Part shown: positions 32,628-36,442 of the stretch, piece after piece
How positions within the stretch are numbered: the first letter of the stretch is position 1
Layout of the letters: each line of letters starts with the position of its first letter
Assembly: GCA_013213745.1 (NCBI GenBank)
Contig: JABSQH010000039.1
Span: 1-36,442, forward strand
Length of the DNA stretch: 36,442 nt
Direction of reading: 5' to 3'
Origin: Ilumatobacteraceae bacterium
GTDB taxonomy: Bacteria; Actinomycetota; Acidimicrobiia; Acidimicrobiales; Ilumatobacteraceae
Notes under the pieces: model-generated
Database searches by the model: none
What the model was told of the DNA's origin: nothing
What the model saw: only the letters and a program-made list of their open reading frames with translations
Program-made: the position numbers and the translations under genes

Positions 32628-34132
32628 GGGCGAGCCCAGGCTCGGGATCGATCAAGGGCGCGGAGCCACTGGGCGTGGGCGGCGTCGGCGAGGGTGCGGT
32701 CGGCAGCGGGGGAGAACTCCGCTTGCAACGACCACGTTGCGCCGACCTCGGCAGTCGAGGACCACACGCCCTCGGCGAGCCCTGCGAGGAAGCCCGCGCC
32801 GAGTGAGGTCGTCTCGTTGTCGACGGGTCGCTTGACGGTGACCCCGAGTTGGTCGGCCTGCAGCTGGCACAGCAGGTCCATCACCGATGCGCCGCCGTCG
32901 ACGCGCAGGTCGGTGATGGCCGTGCCGCTGGCTTCGACCATCGCGTCGACGACGTCTCGGGTCTGGTACACCATCGATTCGACGGTCGCTCGGGCCATCT
33001 CGGCGCGGCCGGTGCCGCGGGTGATGCCGACGATCGTCCCGCGGGCATACGGGTCCCACCAGGGCGAGCCGAGTCCGGTGAAGGCCGGAACGACGTAGAC
33101 GCCGCCCGTGTCGTCGATCGATTCAGCGAGGGGCCCGGTCTCGGCCGCGTCGTCGATGATCTGGAGCCCGTCGCGCAGCCACTGGATTGCCGCGCCGGTT
33201 ATAAAGATCGCGCCCTCGAGGGCGTAGACGGTGGTGCCATCGGACAGGGTCCAGGCGATCGTCGTGAGCATGCCCTTGGTCGGTGGCGGACATTCGGCCC
33301 CGACGTTGAGCAGCACGAACGACCCGGTGCCGTACGTGTTCTTGGCCATGCCGGGCTCGACACATGCCTGTCCGAACAGCGCCGCCTGTTGATCGCCGGC
33401 GACGCCGCTGATCGGAATGTCGTCGGGAAACCCGTCGACGCCGTCCGTCGTCCCGAATCTGCCGCTCGATGGCCGCACCTCGGGCAGCGCACCAATGGGC
33501 ACGCCCAGCAGTTCGCAGAGATCGGCGTCCCACTGGCGCGTTCTGATGTCGAGCAACATGGTGCGGCTGGCATTGGTGACGTCGGTGGCGTGGATTGCGC
33601 CGACGTCCGCACGTCCACCGGTGAGTTTCCAGATCAACCACGAGTCGATGGTCCCAAGGGCGAGGTCATCGTCGATCTCGACGTTGCGCTCGCGCAACAA
33701 CCACTCGTATTTGGTTCCGGTGAAGTACGGATCGAGCACGAGGCCGGTGCGTTCGCGTACGAGCGACAGATGACCAGCGGCCTCCAGCTCGTCGCATCGC
33801 TCAGCCGTCCGTCGATCCTGCCAGACGATCGCAGTACCGTGAGGAGCGCCGCTCGATCGGCTCCAGGCGACGGCGGTCTCGCGCTGGTTGGTGATCCCGA
33901 TCGCGGCGATCGGTCGCTCGCCGACCTCGCCGGCGACATCGGTCAGGGTGGCGACGACCGCCTCCCAGATCTCGTCGACGTCGTGCTCGACCCACCCGGG
34001 CTGCGGGTAGTGCTGGGTGAACTCGCGGTACGCGGCGACACCGCCGGTTCCGTCGGCGCCGATGACACGGCTGCGGACGCCGGTGGTGCCGGCATCGATC
34101 ACCACCACGACTGGTTCGGCGCTTGCACTCAC
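32624..34132 (-). CDS. glpK: Glycerol kinase
   Basis: Phosphorylates glycerol to glycerol-3-phosphate. The 502-residue FGGY protein keeps every glycerol contact: R84 and E85 in TNQRET, W104 in IVWQDRRT, Y136 in DPYFTGTK, and D247 in GDQQAALFGQ. ATP-fold motifs (DAGTTG near 13-18, a late DGGAS) are normal, and length is typical. The GTG at 34132 follows TAGCGT by eight bases, so translation is probably leaderless. It supplies the substrate of GlpD, 15 kb away. The next gene upstream on the same strand is a small membrane protein, not the usual GlpF channel. Confidence 0.95.
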   Translation of the reverse strand: MSASAEPVVVVIDAGTTGVRSRVIGADGTGGVAAYREFTQHYPQPGWVEHDVDEIWEAVVATLTDVAGEVGERPIAAIGITNQRETAVAWSRSSGAPHGTAIVWQDRRTAERCDELEAAGHLSLVRERTGLVLDPYFTGTKYEWLLRERNVEIDDDLALGTIDSWLIWKLTGGRADVGAIHATDVTNASRTMLLDIRTRQWDADLCELLGVPIGALPEVRPSSGRFGTTDGVDGFPDDIPISGVAGDQQAALFGQACVEPGMAKNTYGTGSFVLLNVGAECPPPTKGMLTTIAWTLSDGTTVYALEGAIFITGAAIQWLRDGLQIIDDAAETGPLAESIDDTGGVYVVPAFTGLGSPWWDPYARGTIVGITRGTGRAEMARATVESMVYQTRDVVDAMVEASGTAITDLRVDGGASVMDLLCQLQADQLGVTVKRPVDNETTSLGAGFLAGLAEGVWSSTAEVGATWSLQAEFSPAADRTLADAAHAQWLRALDRSRAWARP

Positions 34133-34140
34133 GCCGGGCG

Positions 34141-34146
34141 ACGCTA
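34141..34146 (-). promoter_or_regulatory. -10 box of glpK
   Basis: TAGCGT on the minus strand is eight bases before the GTG start, the same hexamer that precedes the aminotransferase gene. It lies in the 16-base gap after the small membrane protein gene. Confidence 0.45.
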
Positions 34147-34148
34147 GC

Positions 34149-34520
34149 TCAGCGCTTGCGTTTGCTCGTTGAGCGAGGGCGGTTGGAACCCTGCTGGGTG
34201 CGTTTCGTCGGCGGCGGCTTCGGGCGCTCGCCGGAACCGGAGCTCGTGGCGCTGTTCGTCGACGCGGCGTTGCGCTCGGCGAGCTGGCGCTGACGGTCGG
34301 CGCGAGCTTCGCGGAACGTCTTGCGTTGGTAGCCGAACTTGGCGAGCACGGCACCGAGGGCGAGATACAGCGGGCCGCTGATGAGCACGCCGACGATCGC
34401 CCCGATCACGTTGGCGTCGCGGAAGAACACGAGGAAGACCGCGACCATGATCAGCGCATAGATCACCCACTCGCGCATCAGCCGTTGCCACGGCACCGGT
34501 CGGCTGCTGTCCCACGCCAT
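34149..34520 (-). CDS. Small membrane protein with basic C-terminal tail
   Basis: A 123-residue protein with two hydrophobic helices (about 20-34 and 38-60: ALIMVAVFLVFF, VIGAIVGVLISGPLYLALGAV) and a long basic, Ser/Pro/Lys-rich tail ending KRTQQGSNRPRSTSKRKR. This matches a class of actinobacterial DUF-type membrane proteins found beside glpK or metabolic genes, but I cannot name it. An AGGA site about eight bases before the ATG supports the start. The tail would face the cytoplasm and could bind nucleic acid or lipid head groups. It ends 16 bases before glpK. Confidence 0.6.
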   Translation of the reverse strand: MAWDSSRPVPWQRLMREWVIYALIMVAVFLVFFRDANVIGAIVGVLISGPLYLALGAVLAKFGYQRKTFREARADRQRQLAERNAASTNSATSSGSGERPKPPPTKRTQQGSNRPRSTSKRKR

Positions 34521-34642
34521 GGGCAGATTCCTAGCGCGTCCTCACGCTCATCCCAACTGCAGGCGTCCGTCACGAGCCGTGCTCGGGCTCGTCCGGTAGC
34601 GGCTCGACAGCCGGTTGTGCGACCAGGCGTACCGATGAGGTC

Positions 34643-35437
34643 ATGGCGAACGAGCTCGACTTCGCGGTGCAGGCGGCCCGCGCCTAGGAGGCACTTCACG
34701 TTCCCGCACTCTTCGAGCAGTGGGCCGAACCGATGCTCGACCGCGCCGGGGTCTCGAACGGACATGATGTGCTCGACGTGGCGTGCGGTACGGGTGTGCT
34801 GACTCGGCACGCCGCCACACGGGTTGGGGCGGACGGCAGTGTGAGCGGTGTCGACGTCGGCCCCGGAATGCTGGTCGTCGCCGCCGAAGCAGCACCCCGA
34901 GCAACCCTGATCGAGGCTGATGCCGCGACGACTCCGCTCGACGATGCGAGCGTCGACGCTGCGTTCTGTCAGTTCGGGTTGATGTTCATGCCCGATCCAC
35001 CAGCGGTGCTCGCCGAGATGGCGCGCTGCGTACGACCAGGAGGGCGTGTCGGCCTCGCCGTCTGGGAGGCGCTGGAACGTTCGCCCGCCTACCCCGTCAC
35101 CGTCGAATTGCTCGAGCGACGAGCGGGGCGTGCCGCCCCAGACGCACTCCGGGCACCGTTCGTGCACGACGATGTGAAGGTGCTGTCCGACCTCTTTGCC
35201 TGCGCTGGTCTCGGTGACCCACAGATCGACACCCAGCCGGGAACCGCGCGGTTCCCGAGCCTGCGCGTGATGGTCGAGGCCGATCTGCGCGGATGGTTGC
35301 CTGTGATGGGGGTCGAACTCGATGAGGATCTGATCACGGCACTCCTCGACGAAGCCGACACGCTGCTCGCCGAGTTCGTCACCGACGGCGGAGCGATGGT
35401 TTTCCCGCTCCCGCGCGTCGCCGTCGCAACGGTGTGA
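34643..35437 (+). pseudogene. SAM-dependent methyltransferase gene with an in-frame TAG at codon 15
   Basis: The reading frame from the ATG at 34643 gives ANELDFAVQAARA, then TAG (34685-34687), then EALHVPALFEQWAEPMLDRAGV and a full class I methyltransferase: DVACGTGVL, the SAM site; VDAAFCQFGLMFMPD; RCVRPGGRVGLAVWEA. In relatives the residue at the stop is tyrosine (A-R-Y-E), so a TAC-to-TAG change is likely; TAG here also creates AGGAGG. Translation could only restart at the ATG at 34733, missing about 30 N-terminal residues. Whether the product is active is unclear; a base-call error is also possible. The substrate is unknown. Confidence 0.65.
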
Positions 35438-35468
35438 CGTACGTGTCGCCGGGCGCTGGCCCCTGCGA

Positions 35469-36119
35469 CTAGCCGATGTCGCTCGGCAACGAGGGGAACG
35501 CCGGCTGCGTCGACTCGACGAAACCCGGATAGTCGTACGGCGTCAGCGGACGGTCGACCAGTTCCTGGTTTCCGATCGGCCATACGCGATCCTCGCCATC
35601 GACCTGAATCGTGACAGCGCTGACCCCATCGATGTCGGTCGCCGTCGTGACGATTTGGGCGACGGCAAAGCGCAGCGCGTCTGGCGTGAGCTCGCCGAAT
35701 GCGTCGTTGACGTTGACGGTGAGGACCTGACCGAGTGAACGCGGTGTGGTCAGCAGCTCGAGCTCGACGGGGAGGGCGGTGTCGATACCGGTATCTCGCT
35801 CTTCGGTGTTCGGTCCAGCGAACAGCGACGTGAGTACTTCGGCGGGCTCGGCCTCGACATCGCGCGACACCGAACGGAGGCGCTCCGCTTCGTCGGCATC
35901 AACGGGGGCGAGCAAGTAGATCTGATTCGAGCCGGCTGCCTCGTCACCAGTCTGCACGCGCCCGAACACGTCCGCCTGTGCGTCCGGGAGCTCGCGGGGG
36001 CTGTTCTCGGTGGGGATTCCACAGCTGGCGACCGCCAGTGCCACCGCCGCCGTCACGAGCGGAAGGCCGCTGACACCACGGCGACTCTTGCGTGCGCCGT
36101 CGTCTCGCCGGGTCCTCAT
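35469..36119 (-). CDS. GerMN-domain lipoprotein (LpqB-like)
   Basis: A 216-residue exported lipoprotein: signal peptide with the lipobox VASC and C33 as lipidation site, then a GerMN domain (about 65-185: SNQIYLLAPVDADEAERL, PRSLGQVLTVNVNDAFGELTPDALRFAVAQIV, VSAVTIQVDGEDRVWPIG). Its ATG overlaps the stop of the sensor kinase gene (ATGA). In mycobacteria LpqB is encoded next to the MtrB kinase and modulates it; LpqB is longer, with an extra C-terminal propeller-like domain missing here. A kinase-modulating role is inferred from context. It converges on the methyltransferase gene. Confidence 0.85.
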   Translation of the reverse strand: MRTRRDDGARKSRRGVSGLPLVTAAVALAVASCGIPTENSPRELPDAQADVFGRVQTGDEAAGSNQIYLLAPVDADEAERLRSVSRDVEAEPAEVLTSLFAGPNTEERDTGIDTALPVELELLTTPRSLGQVLTVNVNDAFGELTPDALRFAVAQIVTTATDIDGVSAVTIQVDGEDRVWPIGNQELVDRPLTPYDYPGFVESTQPAFPSLPSDIG

Positions 36120-36442
36120 GTCGTGTCCTGGGCCAGCACGACCTCGCCGTCGTCAGCCGGGTCGACTTCGTCGTCGAGGTCGATGGCCATCAGCTTGATC
36201 ACGAAGCGCGCGCCTTGGTCGCCGTCGAGCCGGTCCTCGACCCACACGTCGCCGCCATGCATGCGAACATGTTCGTCGACCAGCGAGAGTCCGAGACCGG
36301 CGCCTTCGCTCCCGGTGCGGCGGCCGGCGCCGCCTCCACGCGCAAAGCGTTCGAATACGAGATCGCGCTCGTCCTCGGCTACGCCAGGACCATGATCTTC
36401 CACCGCGATCAAGATGTGGGCGAGTGGTTCGGTTTCGGGTTC
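36116..36442 (-). CDS. Sensor histidine kinase, C-terminal part (cut by window edge)
   Basis: Only the last 108 residues are in the window. They hold the end of the HATPase domain: the ATP-lid residues in VEDHGPGV (G1 box), FERFARG (F box) and GSEGAGLGLSLVDEHV (G2 box), then the strand GARFVIKL and a short acidic tail. The upstream part, with the membrane segments, HAMP and phospho-acceptor His, lies beyond position 36442. Together with the LpqB-like lipoprotein it overlaps, the gene looks like MtrB of the MtrAB-LpqB envelope system. That assignment is inferred. Confidence 0.8.
   Translation of the reverse strand, partial: EPETEPLAHILIAVEDHGPGVAEDERDLVFERFARGGGAGRRTGSEGAGLGLSLVDEHVRMHGGDVWVEDRLDGDQGARFVIKLMAIDLDDEVDPADDGEVVLAQDTT

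Overview
This GC-rich window reads as chromosomal DNA of an actinobacterium, most likely of the class Acidimicrobiia (Ilumatobacter-like); that placement is an inference. It rests on a WhiB protein, a PimB-like mannosyltransferase, the actinobacterial DEDD-exonuclease/GIY-YIG protein, a sensor kinase plus GerMN lipoprotein pair, many GTG starts and frequent leaderless promoters. No tRNA, rRNA operon, CRISPR array, phage or insertion sequence was found.

Layout: 14-7001 (minus) is a branched-chain-amino-acid-type (HAAT) ABC transporter operon in three genes. The permeases are fused (LivH-LivM), both ATPases are fused behind an MFS transporter (MFS-LivF-LivG), and the binding protein is membrane-anchored. 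7135-7912 is a graveyard holding an inverted methyltransferase fragment and a broken ThrE-type exporter. 7947-9504 is a haloalkane dehalogenase with a divergent TetR regulator and a clear operator and leaderless promoter between them. 9646-10013 is rnpB (minus). Then come an epoxide hydrolase-like enzyme, two exported ferritin-like proteins, and a glycerol-3-phosphate operon (glpD, AGPS-like FAD oxidase, membrane protein, atypical FGGY kinase) divergent from a GlpC-like Fe-S protein.

19275-21444 holds whiB, trpD and thrB. 21659-23326 is a DnaQ/GIY-YIG nuclease under a perfect SOS-box match. 23425-29331 is a co-directional run: NYN-domain protein, small Cys protein, queG, GT4 glycosyltransferase, membrane protein, SRPBCC protein and ROK glucokinase. 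After an MFS pseudogene come ppa and an alanine-type aminotransferase (divergent), an ACT protein, a damaged lipoprotein gene, canonical glpK, a small membrane protein, a methyltransferase gene interrupted by TAG, a GerMN lipoprotein and the end of a sensor kinase running off the right edge.

The themes are a rearranged transporter, glycerol/G3P and possibly ether-lipid metabolism, and a notable number of decayed genes (7.2-7.9, 21.4-21.6, 29.4-29.7, 34.6 kb). Leaderless transcription recurs: TANNNT boxes lie 6-8 nt before ATG/GTG at many operon heads.
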